From contig NZ_CP102409.1 in assembly GCF_024628725.1 (NCBI RefSeq), positions 3,180,636 to 3,244,635 of the forward strand: a DNA stretch of 64,000 nt, given 5' to 3'. Shown here in pieces: positions 33,826 to 41,730 of the stretch (positions are counted from its first letter, which is position 1; every line of letters starts with the position of its first letter). The stretch comes from Ruegeria sp. YS9 (GTDB taxonomy: Bacteria > Pseudomonadota > Alphaproteobacteria > Rhodobacterales > Rhodobacteraceae). The notes under the pieces were generated by a model that worked only from the letters and a program-made list of their open reading frames with translations, did no database searches and had not been told where the DNA came from. The translations under genes were made by a program, and so were the position numbers.

Positions 33826-34425
33826 GTGGACAGGTATTCCCGCATGGTACAGTTCCTGAAGGTTCTGTTGCCGCTTGCGGCCATTCTAATGCTGTCCACC
33901 GTGTTCCTGCTGTCCCGCAGCATCGAAACCAACGTGTCGGTGCCATTTGCAGAGAAAGACATTGACGAGCGGCTGGCGCAGCAGGTGGTCACACAGCCGA
34001 AGTATCGCGGGACAACCCGCAAAGGCGAAGATGTCCAGATCGAAGCCATCCAAGCCAAGCAGGGCGGCGAAGACGAAACTCCGACCGCATCCGAATTTCG
34101 GGGCCGTCTGGGGCTTCTCAGCGGTGGAGCGATATTTCTGGATTCCAATTCAGGTTTGATCCGCCCTGATGAGGGCACGGCAACTTTTGTCGGCGACGTG
34201 GTGATTACAACCGCCGACGGTCTAAAGGTCACAACGGATCTGCTCAACACGTCGCTGGACGAAATCCGGGGCGACACGCCGGGGCAGGTAAATGGAACCG
34301 GGCCGATCGGCAACTTTTCCGCCGGACGCATGACCTTCGGGGCTGAAAAAAAGGACGGACCGGTCCATATTGTTTTTACAGACGGCGTGAAGCTGGTATA
34401 CGAGCCTGAAAAAGCAGAAAGATAA
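33826..34425 (+). CDS. lptC: LPS export protein LptC
   Basis: Bitopic inner-membrane protein that passes lipopolysaccharide from LptBFG to LptA. 199 residues, GTG start with a GGGAGG site; one N-terminal helix (FLKVLLPLAAILMLSTVFLLS), then a periplasmic beta-jellyroll with repeated 'GDVVITTADGLKVTTDLL' type strands. Sequence conservation in this family is low, but position before lptA and lptB settles it. Confidence 0.9.
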   Translation: MDRYSRMVQFLKVLLPLAAILMLSTVFLLSRSIETNVSVPFAEKDIDERLAQQVVTQPKYRGTTRKGEDVQIEAIQAKQGGEDETPTASEFRGRLGLLSGGAIFLDSNSGLIRPDEGTATFVGDVVITTADGLKVTTDLLNTSLDEIRGDTPGQVNGTGPIGNFSAGRMTFGAEKKDGPVHIVFTDGVKLVYEPEKAER

Positions 34426-34428
34426 CCT

Positions 34429-34920
34429 GTGTTCGATTTTCGTTTTGTTCCTTTGTGCCTTGCTCTGTTTGCAGGTGCCGTAACCGCGACTGCGCAGGAG
34501 GCGCAGGTGGCTTTTGGTTCTGCAAATGCCGACCCAAGCCTTCCGGTCGAGGTCACGTCCGAAACGTTGAACGTCAACCAGGAGGACGGTTCTGCCGAAT
34601 TCCTCGGAAATGTCGTCGTCATCCAGGGCGAAATGCGGCTGACCGCTGAACGGGTTCTTGTGATCTACAACGAGGAACGATCGGCGATTGAACGGATGGA
34701 AGCCACCGAGAATGTAGTTCTGGTCAGCCCGCCGGATGCGGCAGAGGGCGATTGGGCAGAATACACGATCGATTCCGGTGTGATCGTCATGAAAGGCAAT
34801 GTCCTGCTGACGCAAGGCCCCAGCATCATCAGCGGCGATCAGATGAACGCCAATCTGACAACCGGCACAGCGAACATGACCGGGCGCGTCAAAACGATCC
34901 TTCAACAGGGAAACAACTGA
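34429..34920 (+). CDS. lptA: LPS transport periplasmic protein LptA
   Basis: Forms the periplasmic bridge for lipopolysaccharide. 163 residues, GTG start; signal peptide ending at TATAQ; OstA-like fold with PVEVTSETLNVNQEDGSAEFLGNVVVIQGEMRLTAERVLV. Three bases after lptC; its stop overlaps the lptB ATG. Confidence 0.92.
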   Translation: MFDFRFVPLCLALFAGAVTATAQEAQVAFGSANADPSLPVEVTSETLNVNQEDGSAEFLGNVVVIQGEMRLTAERVLVIYNEERSAIERMEATENVVLVSPPDAAEGDWAEYTIDSGVIVMKGNVLLTQGPSIISGDQMNANLTTGTANMTGRVKTILQQGNN

Positions 34921-35678
34921 TGGCGCGACCCGACCTGTCAGTGGCCGAAGGCAATTCCGGGCTGCGCATCGAGAAGCTGCGGAAATCCTACCGTAAGAAA
35001 ACGGTGATCCGCGATGTCTCGATGACGCTGGACCGGTCCGAAGTCGTTGCCCTGTTGGGACCCAACGGGTCGGGTAAGACCACGACTTTTTATTCCGTGG
35101 CAGGGCTTGTTTTCCCGGAGGCCGGCAAAGTCACGATAGATGGCCAGAATGTTACGACTTTGCCGATGTACCGGCGTGCGCGAATGGGAATCGGTTATCT
35201 GCCGCAGGAGATGTCGATCTTTCGCGGCATGAGCGTCGAGGACAATATCGCTGCGGTACTGGATATCACGGTTCCTCATGCTCACAGGCGGAAAGAACGG
35301 CTGGAAGAGCTGTTGTCGGACTTCTCGATCGAACATCTGCGCCGCGCGCCGGCTCTTGCCCTTTCCGGCGGTGAGCGCCGCCGCGTTGAGATAGCGCGAT
35401 GTTTGGCCGCAGACCCGAAATATCTTTTGCTGGACGAACCATTTGCGGGTGTTGATCCGATCAGCGTCGGCGATATCCGGCATCTGGTGGCCGACCTGAA
35501 AAAACGGGGGATCGGTGTTCTGATCACCGACCATAACGTGCGGGAAACGCTGGAAATTGTCGACCGCGCCTATATCCTGCATGACGGGCAGGTTCTCATG
35601 TCCGGCACTCCTGACGAGGTCGTCGAGAACGAGAATGTCCGCCGTGTCTATCTTGGTGAAAACTTCCGTATTTCATAG
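34920..35678 (+). CDS. lptB: LPS export ATPase LptB
   Basis: ABC ATPase powering lipopolysaccharide extraction. 252 residues. Walker A GPNGSGKTTT, Q-loop region GYLPQEMSIFRGMSVEDNI (LptB-specific), signature LSGGERRR, Walker B LLLDEPFAGVDP, and switch His in TDHNVRETL. ATG 34920 overlaps the lptA stop; the longer upstream frame is only a shadow of lptA. LptF, LptG and LptD are not in the window. Confidence 0.97.
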   Translation: MARPDLSVAEGNSGLRIEKLRKSYRKKTVIRDVSMTLDRSEVVALLGPNGSGKTTTFYSVAGLVFPEAGKVTIDGQNVTTLPMYRRARMGIGYLPQEMSIFRGMSVEDNIAAVLDITVPHAHRRKERLEELLSDFSIEHLRRAPALALSGGERRRVEIARCLAADPKYLLLDEPFAGVDPISVGDIRHLVADLKKRGIGVLITDHNVRETLEIVDRAYILHDGQVLMSGTPDEVVENENVRRVYLGENFRIS

Positions 35679-35803
35679 GCTTGCTCTGGTCTGCGTCGGG
35701 TGCATGGCGGAAATCGCGTATATACACATCTGTTTTGATTGACTCTTCCGTCGTCTCTTGCCTCAATTGTCCCATGGCATTTACCCGGTTTCAGTCTGGA
35801 GAT

Positions 35804-35899
35804 CGTTGTCCCTTCGTTGAAGGGCTGGAGTTAAGACAACCGCGGAAAGTGCCTCGACCCCCCACCCGATAAAAACAAGTTCGTCACGCAACGTGACGT
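35804..35899 (+). promoter_or_regulatory. Structured hpf leader with perfect inverted repeats
   Basis: Two elements lie in the 252-base lptB-hpf gap. CCCTTC-GTT-GAAGGG (35810-35824) is nested within GTTGTC/GACAAC arms. CGTCACG-CAA-CGTGACG (35883-35899) is a perfect seven-base-arm repeat 31 bases before the hpf ATG. The second could be an operator or a leader stem. The rest of the gap holds no reading frame and, in particular, no rpoN. Confidence 0.45.
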
Positions 35900-35930
35900 C
35901 AGAATGGGTGTGAATTGTGAAGGAGATCAC

Positions 35931-36494
35931 ATGCGTTACCAAATCAGCGGAAAACAGATCGACATCGGTGCGGCGCTTCAGACTCACGTGCAGACCGAAT
36001 TGGGCGAGGTTGTGAGTAAATATGCTCAGCGGCCTACCGATGCCAACGTCGTCTTTTCCCGTTCAGCGCATGAATATGTATGCGAAACAACAGTGCACCT
36101 GTCCACCGGGCTGACCGCTCAGGCCAAGGCGCATGCAACCGAAATCTATGCAGCGTTCGAGGCATGCTGCGACAAAATGGAAACACAACTGCGGCGCTAC
36201 AAACGTCGTTTGAAGGACCACCACAAGGATCGATCCGAGCCGGTTGAACTCTTTGGGGCGTCCTCTTATATCCTCGCCTCTGACGAATCGGACACGGCCG
36301 ATGAACCCGAATCGCTACAGCCCATGATTGTGGCTGAGATGGAAACAAAAATCCCGTCTTTGAGCGTTGGTGAAGCCGTGATGCAAATGGAACTTGCCGG
36401 TGCCCCGGTGCTGGTGTTCAGAAATGAGAACAAGGATGGATTGAACGTCGTGTATCGTCGCGAAGACGGTAACATCGGCTGGATTGATCCTTAA
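35931..36494 (+). CDS. hpf: Ribosome hibernation-promoting factor, long form
   Basis: Dimerises 70S ribosomes into inactive 100S particles in stationary phase. 187 residues: N-terminal sigma-54-modulation/S30AE domain (MRYQISGKQIDIGAALQTHVQTELGEV...YKRRLKDHHKD) and the C-terminal dimerisation domain (IPSLSVGEAVMQMELAGAPVLVFRNENKDGLNVVYRREDGNIGWIDP). GGAGATCAC precedes ATG 35931. Confidence 0.94.
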   Translation: MRYQISGKQIDIGAALQTHVQTELGEVVSKYAQRPTDANVVFSRSAHEYVCETTVHLSTGLTAQAKAHATEIYAAFEACCDKMETQLRRYKRRLKDHHKDRSEPVELFGASSYILASDESDTADEPESLQPMIVAEMETKIPSLSVGEAVMQMELAGAPVLVFRNENKDGLNVVYRREDGNIGWIDP

Positions 36495-36513
36495 CAGGCA
36501 AGGATACGGGGCC

Positions 36514-36533
36514 GCACCCGCCGAGGCGGGTGC
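36514..36533 (+). other. Perfect hairpin between hpf and ptsN
   Basis: GCACCCGCC-GA-GGCGGGTGC, a nine-base perfect stem, sits 20 bases after the hpf stop and 20 before ptsN. With no T-run it is likely an mRNA stability or processing element that sets different hpf and ptsN levels from one transcript. Confidence 0.5.
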
Positions 36534-36553
36534 CGTTCCCATGGAGCGTGATC

Positions 36554-37018
36554 ATGGAGCTTTCGAGCATACTGAAGCCCGAAGCAGTGCGTGTACTATC
36601 CGCCGCTTCCAGCAAGAAGCGGTTGTTTCAGGAAATCGGCGATGTAGCAGCCGCCAATCTGGGGCTCGACTCTCAGGCGGTCGTTGACTGTCTGCTTGAA
36701 CGGGAAAGCCTGGGCCCGACCGGTGTGGGGCATGGCGTTGCGCTTCCGCACGCGCGTTTGCCCGAGCTGGATTCGGTTTCGGGCGTATTCGTCATGCTGG
36801 AAAAGCCCATCGACTTTGGGTCGGTTGATCGTCAACCCGTCGACATCGCCTTTGCACTGTTTGCACCGGAAGAGGCCGGCGTGGATCATCTCAAGGCGCT
36901 GGCGCTTGTGTCGCGCACGCTGCGGGATACTTCGGTGTGCACCAAGCTTCGGGCGAACCCTGATCCGGTCAAACTCTATGCGATCCTGACCGAAGCGCAG
37001 TCCATGCAAGCAGCGTAA
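36554..37018 (+). CDS. ptsN: PTS IIA-like nitrogen-regulatory protein PtsN
   Basis: Phosphoacceptor of the nitrogen PTS branch. 154 residues; the phosphorylated His is in GHGVALPHARLPEL, followed by VFVMLEKPIDFGSVDRQPVDIAFALFAPE, all typical of EIIA-Ntr. ATG 36554 with a GGAG site is used. A terminator follows, closing the lpt-hpf-ptsN region. Confidence 0.95.
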   Translation: MELSSILKPEAVRVLSAASSKKRLFQEIGDVAAANLGLDSQAVVDCLLERESLGPTGVGHGVALPHARLPELDSVSGVFVMLEKPIDFGSVDRQPVDIAFALFAPEEAGVDHLKALALVSRTLRDTSVCTKLRANPDPVKLYAILTEAQSMQAA

Positions 37019-37030
37019 TCAGAAAAAAAA

Positions 37031-37054
37031 CTCCCGGATTTCGGGGGCTTTTTT
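37031..37054. terminator. Terminator between ptsN and CAP-domain gene
   Basis: CTCCCG-GATTT-CGGGGG stem followed by CTTTTTT and preceded by a run of eight A, so it can act in both directions between these convergent genes. Confidence 0.8.
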
Positions 37055-37073
37055 CTTTGTACGGTGATCGGGG

Positions 37074-37589
37074 TCAGCCGCCGGTTCCCATTTCCAGCGT
37101 CCACCAGATTTTCCCGCCTTTTTCCTGATGCCAGGCGAACCCCATCTGCGTGGCCTTGGGGTCCATGATGACGGCGCGCGGTCCGGGTTCCTGCATCCAA
37201 GCAGCAAGGGTTTCGGTTTCGGTTTCGTAGGTCTCGGAAATGGCTTCACCAAGGAATGTGCCGAAATATCCGACCCGTGCAGCCCGATCGATCGGAGAAG
37301 AACCGTCGGACCCAAAGTGCCAGGGCCGGTTCTGCCTTGCCATGTCCTTGGAATGGGTCGCCGCCGCCGCGTTCAACTGCGCGTTCAGCTGGACAGGCTG
37401 CAATCCCTGGGCCTGACGCAGGGCGTTGACCGAATCAACCATGCGGAACTGTAGTTTTTCCGGGTTGCCGCGAATTTTGTAGACCGTGGGCAGCGGGCGG
37501 CCGTCCGCACCAATGGTCGTGGTGCCGGTGTCTGTACATGCCGCCAGCGCGACAAAGCAAATCAAAAGTAAAGAAACGATACGCGTCAT
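37074..37589 (-). CDS. CAP/SCP-domain lipoprotein
   Basis: 171 residues. A lipobox signal (LLLICFVALAAC) puts the acylated Cys at about residue 18, and a CAP (SCP/PR-1) domain fills the rest: FRMVDSVNALRQAQGLQPVQLNAQLNAAAATHSKDMARQNRPWHFGSDG, then GEAISETY and PKATQMGFAWH. The domain's His/Glu cavity residues appear present. Bacterial CAP proteins are envelope proteins of unknown activity. The later ATG is chosen because the signal peptide begins there. Confidence 0.87.
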   Translation of the reverse strand: MTRIVSLLLICFVALAACTDTGTTTIGADGRPLPTVYKIRGNPEKLQFRMVDSVNALRQAQGLQPVQLNAQLNAAAATHSKDMARQNRPWHFGSDGSSPIDRAARVGYFGTFLGEAISETYETETETLAAWMQEPGPRAVIMDPKATQMGFAWHQEKGGKIWWTLEMGTGG

Positions 37590-37758
37590 GATCGACCTGG
37601 TTATTGTGTCTTTACAGGGCATAGCGCGCCTGACAGCTCTGAGCAAACGCGCAATGGCCCTAACTTGCGTGATTCTGCCGGTTTGATTTGCGACTGAAGC
37701 ATTCTGGCAATAGAATGTCACGGATTTCAGACCTCACTTGAACACAGGACCCGTTGTC

Positions 37759-38358
37759 ATGGTCAAAAAGCGCATTCAAACGTCTACACGCAGGGGTTTT
37801 CTGGCTGGGGCCACCGCGACGCTGGCAACCCCCGCACTGGCACAGTACACCCCCGGTGATCCGCTGCGTCCCGCACCCGAACCCGAGCCATCGGTGCGCC
37901 GGAACGTATCGGGTTTTCGGGCACTGGATTGGCAGCCGTATTTTTCGAACACCAGAAACGGCGCCATTCTGGTCGATACCGTATCGCGCGCGCTGCACTA
38001 TTGGTCGGATGATCAAACCATATACAAACTCTACCCTTCATCGGTTCCACTGACCGAGGAACTGACCCGCCGGGGGCGTACCAGCGTGATCAGAAAGGTG
38101 GAAGGGCCCAGCTGGTCTCCGACTCCGTCCATGAAAAAGCGAAACCCGGAATGGCCTGACTATATCCCTCCGGGGCCGGATAACCCGCTGGGAACACATG
38201 CTTTATACCTGAGCTGGAAATACTATCGCATTCACGGAACGCACGATACGCGCAAAATCGGTCGCCGGTCGTCGAATGGCTGTATCGGTCTGTTCAACGA
38301 AGACATTGCCGAGCTGTTCTCGATGGCGAAGGTCGGCACGCAAGTGTTGCTAATTTGA
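37759..38358 (+). CDS. L,D-transpeptidase (YkuD family), Tat-exported
   Basis: Cross-links peptidoglycan or attaches proteins to it. 199 residues; twin-arginine signal STRRGFLAGATATLATPALA, then a YkuD domain with the catalytic His and Cys in YRIHGTHDTRKIGRRSSNGCIGLFNED. PLGTHALYL is the usual strand before it. ATG 37759 with AGGA upstream is chosen over TTG 37738. Confidence 0.93.
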   Translation: MVKKRIQTSTRRGFLAGATATLATPALAQYTPGDPLRPAPEPEPSVRRNVSGFRALDWQPYFSNTRNGAILVDTVSRALHYWSDDQTIYKLYPSSVPLTEELTRRGRTSVIRKVEGPSWSPTPSMKKRNPEWPDYIPPGPDNPLGTHALYLSWKYYRIHGTHDTRKIGRRSSNGCIGLFNEDIAELFSMAKVGTQVLLI

Positions 38359-38497
38359 CGACATTTTCGTGTGGGAACCCGCTTAGCGGTCAAGTTGCAA
38401 TTGCATTCCAGCGTCAATGCTGATTAGAAAAAACCACGAGGTAAGTCTTAGATGTGCGGTTCCGGGCATTGGAACTGCGCAAATTCTGGAGGTTAAT

Positions 38498-38680
38498 ATG
38501 AAGAAACTCGTTCTCGCTGCTGCTCTGACTGCTGCTGCTTCGACCGCTTATGCTGGTAACCTGGAAGAGCCGGTTGTTGAAGCACCTGTTGTTGTAGAAG
38601 AAACTCAGGGTTCGTCGCAGGGCATCCTGCTGCCGCTGATCCTGTTGGTCGTTGTTGCTGCTGCTGTTGCTGCAAGCTAA
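38498..38680 (+). CDS. 60-residue secreted/membrane protein, likely highly expressed
   Basis: MKKLVLAAALTAAASTAYA is a clean signal peptide. The mature part is 41 residues: an acidic Val/Pro/Glu stretch (NLEEPVVEAPVVVEE), then a C-terminal hydrophobic helix (GILLPLILLVVVAAAVAAS). An ideal GGAGG site, nearly exclusive GCT for Ala and GTT for Val, and a strong terminator suggest high expression. A leader stem GTTCC-GGGCATT-GGAAC lies at 38459-38475. Similar short proteins occur in Roseobacters; I know no function. Confidence 0.8.
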   Translation: MKKLVLAAALTAAASTAYAGNLEEPVVEAPVVVEETQGSSQGILLPLILLVVVAAAVAAS

Positions 38681-38697
38681 TTCGACACGGAATTCAT

Positions 38698-38731
38698 GAA
38701 AAAGGCGGTGGAGCAATCCACCGCCTTTTTT
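38698..38731 (+). terminator. Strong terminator of the small protein gene
   Basis: AAAAAGGCGGTGG-AGCAAT-CCACCGCCTTTTTT: an eight-base GC stem with flanking A and T runs, 20 bases beyond the stop codon. Also usable by the convergent hemH. Confidence 0.92.
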
Positions 38732-38752
38732 GTTTTCCCAAGGCTGTGCCGG

Positions 38753-39802
38753 TCAGTCCAGCCAGCCGCGCAAGTTTTCTTCGATCACCGTGCCCAATGC
38801 AGCAATGTGCGCCGCATCGTCATTGAGGCATGGAATATAGGTGAAGGTTTCGCCGCCCGCGTCTTCGAAGCTTTCCTTGATCTCTTCGTTGATCTCTTCC
38901 AGCGTTTCGATGCAGTCGGCCGAGAATGCCGGCGCGATGACCGCTATGTTCTTTTTGCCCTGCTTGGCCAAATCCGCAACATGATCCACTGTATAAGGTT
39001 TCAGCCATTCCTCGGGGCCGAATCGCGACTGGAACGTCGAAACCAGTTGATCGTCTGACCATCCCAGCCGTTCCTTCAGCAGCCGTGTCGTCTTGGCGCA
39101 CTGGCAATGATAGGGGTCACCCTGTTGCAGATACCGTTCCGGCATCCCGTGATACGAGCAGACCAGAATATCGGGTTTTGTCTCTGCCGCTGCATAAGCA
39201 CGTTCAACCGATTGCGCCAGGGCGTCGATATAGGCGGGTTGGTCGAAATAGGCCGGTACGGTTCGCGAGGCGGGCTGCCAGGTTTCGTCCATGAGTGCGC
39301 GGAAGAACTGGTCATTGGCGGTGGCCGTGGTTGCGCCCGCGTATTGTGGGTAAAGCGGGAAGAACAGAATACGGTCACAGCCCGCGGCAACCATCTCGCG
39401 CACTTTGGATTTGGTTGACGGGTTGCCGTAGCGCATACAGAAATCGACCATCACCTGATCCCCGTACCGATCCTGCATCGCGTCGCGCAGTTTGGCAGTC
39501 TGGTCCTTGGTGATCGTCATAAGCGGGCTTTCGCCCTTCTCGTGATTCCAGATCGATTTGTAGGCTTCACCCGAACTGAATGGCCGCTTGCTGAGGATGA
39601 TCCCCTGAAGAATCGGTTGCCATTTCCATTTCGGATAGTCGATGACCCGCTGATCCGACAGGAACTCGTTCAGATAGCGGCGCATCGGCCAATAGGTGTA
39701 ATCGTCCGGCGTGCCCAGATTGGCCAGCAAAATGCCAACGCGGCCCATCTTGACCTTCGGATGGTCGGCAGGGGCATGAGCGGGGCGAGTGGCATCAAAC
39801 AT
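38753..39802 (-). CDS. hemH: Ferrochelatase
   Basis: Inserts Fe2+ into protoporphyrin IX. 349 residues. Conserved parts visible: GILLANLGTPDD at the start, CMRYGNPST, FPLYPQYAGATTATAND, the active-site His in VCSYHGMPERYLQQGDPYHCQC, and GPEEWLKPYT near the C-terminal Glu residues (CIETLEEINEE). Single gene facing the small protein gene's terminator. Confidence 0.96.
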   Translation of the reverse strand: MFDATRPAHAPADHPKVKMGRVGILLANLGTPDDYTYWPMRRYLNEFLSDQRVIDYPKWKWQPILQGIILSKRPFSSGEAYKSIWNHEKGESPLMTITKDQTAKLRDAMQDRYGDQVMVDFCMRYGNPSTKSKVREMVAAGCDRILFFPLYPQYAGATTATANDQFFRALMDETWQPASRTVPAYFDQPAYIDALAQSVERAYAAAETKPDILVCSYHGMPERYLQQGDPYHCQCAKTTRLLKERLGWSDDQLVSTFQSRFGPEEWLKPYTVDHVADLAKQGKKNIAVIAPAFSADCIETLEEINEEIKESFEDAGGETFTYIPCLNDDAAHIAALGTVIEENLRGWLD

Positions 39803-39858
39803 GTGGGCATTCCTGAGTTATCGTGTTCAGACCTGAGATAAAGGGATTTGGTTGCGCG

Positions 39859-40689
39859 TCAATCCGGCAGTTTGCCCTCTTCCGTGCGCAAGGCATCTGC
39901 AAGACGCATTTGGGCTGACCCCGGGCGCAGCGGCTTTGGTTGGCTGCCATCGGGGGACCAACCGGTCAGGCAAATCAGTTCGAAGGTTGCGGCAAGGCGG
40001 CCTGTTTCCGTCGAAAAGTGATCGGAATAGACGCGCTGCGCGGTTTCGAACACTCTGCGTCGCGTCGGGCATTTCAACCGGGCAGCCAAAGCGTTGGTTT
40101 CACCCATGTCCCTCAGATCGTGCATCAGGTGCCAGATGTCGCGGTATTCTGCCGTCAACGGTACGGCATCGGCCACTGGCAATGCCAGACCGGCCCGTTG
40201 CAGCAATCCACCCAGATCGCGCAGCTCGGCCATGGGGGCGATTCGGGGGCTGAGCCCGCCCGTGACCTCGATTTCGGCCTGACCCAGCGCGGCGCGCAAT
40301 TCGTGAAGGGTCTCACCCCCGAGGCACAGGACAAGCACCAGCCCGTCTGGCTTCAAAGCCCTTTTGCATTGGATCAGCTGGCCGACCGGGTCATTGGCGC
40401 AGTGCAGCGCCATCGCATGAATCGCCAGATCATGCGCACCGGGTTGCAGTGACAGCACATCGTCATCCGCGACAATGGCGGCATCCGGAAAAACGTCTGC
40501 CCAAAGCTGTGGGAAAGGGGTCACAACCGCAGGTGCCGTAAAGCTTCTGTTAACCATGGAGAGCCGATCCTGAACCTCATCAATGGCGGCGCGGTGCAAG
40601 AACAGGGCGTCGTCCTTCGCGCGGGCGCGATGATGAAGAATGGCGTTACGGTCGAAAAGAGAGGATGCGGTGGGCTCGGGCAGTTTCAT
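39859..40689 (-). CDS. SAM-dependent methyltransferase, BioC/NDUFAF5-like
   Basis: 276 residues. The N-terminal FDRNAILHHRARAKDDALFLHRAAIDEVQDRL is characteristic of the BioC/NDUFAF5 (arginine hydroxylase/methyltransferase-like) group. A Rossmann methyltransferase core follows, with DLAIHAMALHCANDPVGQLIQCKRALKPDGLVLVLCLGGETL. The glycine-rich motif I is poorly conserved. No biotin genes are nearby, so the NDUFAF5-like assignment (complex I assembly) is more likely than BioC. Divergent from comF with slightly overlapping starts. Confidence 0.8.
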   Translation of the reverse strand: MKLPEPTASSLFDRNAILHHRARAKDDALFLHRAAIDEVQDRLSMVNRSFTAPAVVTPFPQLWADVFPDAAIVADDDVLSLQPGAHDLAIHAMALHCANDPVGQLIQCKRALKPDGLVLVLCLGGETLHELRAALGQAEIEVTGGLSPRIAPMAELRDLGGLLQRAGLALPVADAVPLTAEYRDIWHLMHDLRDMGETNALAARLKCPTRRRVFETAQRVYSDHFSTETGRLAATFELICLTGWSPDGSQPKPLRPGSAQMRLADALRTEEGKLPD

Positions 40690-41434
40690 AGGTCGCAAGT
40701 ATCGCATTGCGCGGCGGATTCAAACTGCCCTTGCATTGATCTATCCGCCGCGATGCATGGGTTGCGGAGAGCTGACGGAATCAGATTTCGGCCTGTGTGG
40801 GACGTGTTGGCGGGATACGCCGTTCATCGGTGGCACGGTTTGTGAAAGCTGTGGTGTGCCAGTGATCGGAAGCGCAGACAGGTTCCGGACCGAGTGCGAC
40901 GATTGTCTGAAAACCCCTCCGCCGTGGAAAGCGGGTCGCGCTGCGCTGATGTATGATGGGAAGGCGCGGTCACTTGTTCTGGCTTTGAAACATGGTGACC
41001 GGACCGAACTGGCCCGCCCCGCTGCGCGTTGGATGGCGCAGGCCGGACGCGAGCTGTTGCGTCCCGGGATGGTGATTGCTCCGGTGCCGTTGCATTGGTC
41101 GCGCCTGCTGAAACGGCGATACAATCAGTCTGCGCTGCTGGCACGCAACCTGGGGCGAGAAACCGGATTGGACTGCGTGCCGGATCTGCTGGTGCGCAAA
41201 CGGCGGACCCCGGTGCTGGACGGAAAGACCGCGCGGGAAAGGGGCGAGACCTTGGAGGGCGCAATTGACATCCACCCAAGGCGGGCACTGCATTTGAAGG
41301 GGCGTGATATTCTGCTGGTGGATGACGTGATGACATCCGGCGCGACGTTGGCGGCGTGCACGCGTGCGTGTCAGGCCGCAGGGGCAAATCATATTTTCGT
41401 GTTGGCACTGGCGCGCGTTGCCAAGGATGCATAA
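40670..41434 (+). CDS. ComF family protein (phosphoribosyltransferase-like)
   Basis: About 254 residues. A zinc-ribbon-like N-terminus with three Cys pairs (PPRCMGCG, LCGTCW, CESCG) is followed by a PRTase domain whose PRPP motif is DILLVDDVMTSGATLAAC. ComF proteins are linked to DNA uptake but are widely conserved outside competent species. GTG 40670 is preferred for its GAGAGGA site; ATG 40640 would overlap the divergent methyltransferase by 50 bases and has no clear site. No other competence gene is in the window. Confidence 0.85.
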   Translation: MGSGSFIGRKYRIARRIQTALALIYPPRCMGCGELTESDFGLCGTCWRDTPFIGGTVCESCGVPVIGSADRFRTECDDCLKTPPPWKAGRAALMYDGKARSLVLALKHGDRTELARPAARWMAQAGRELLRPGMVIAPVPLHWSRLLKRRYNQSALLARNLGRETGLDCVPDLLVRKRRTPVLDGKTARERGETLEGAIDIHPRRALHLKGRDILLVDDVMTSGATLAACTRACQAAGANHIFVLALARVAKDA

Positions 41435-41472
41435 TTCGCCCAAGATTGCACGAAATCCAAAGGGACCGGAAC

Positions 41473-41730
41473 ATGAAGCCCGTAGAAATCTATACCTCGC
41501 CGCTCTGTGGTTTTTGCCACGCGGCCAAGCGTCTGCTGAAGCAGAAAGGCGTTGAGTTCAAGGAAGTTGACATTCTGATGCACCCCAAACGCAAACCCGA
41601 GATGATCCAGCGCGCAGGCGGCAAACGCACCGTGCCTCAGATTTTCATCGGGACGCAGCATGTGGGCGGCTGCGACGACCTTTACGAGCTGGAGCGGCAA
41701 GGCAAGCTTGACCGTCTGCTTGCGGCCTGA
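41473..41730 (+). CDS. grxC: Glutaredoxin 3
   Basis: 85-residue dithiol glutaredoxin. Active site is CGFC, one residue different from the usual CPYC (SPLCGFCHAAKRLL). Glutathione-binding residues TVPQIFIGTQHVGGCDDLYEL are intact. Its stop overlaps the ATG of the Nit-type hydrolase, a glutathione-repair enzyme, which suggests a joint role. Confidence 0.94.
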   Translation: MKPVEIYTSPLCGFCHAAKRLLKQKGVEFKEVDILMHPKRKPEMIQRAGGKRTVPQIFIGTQHVGGCDDLYELERQGKLDRLLAA

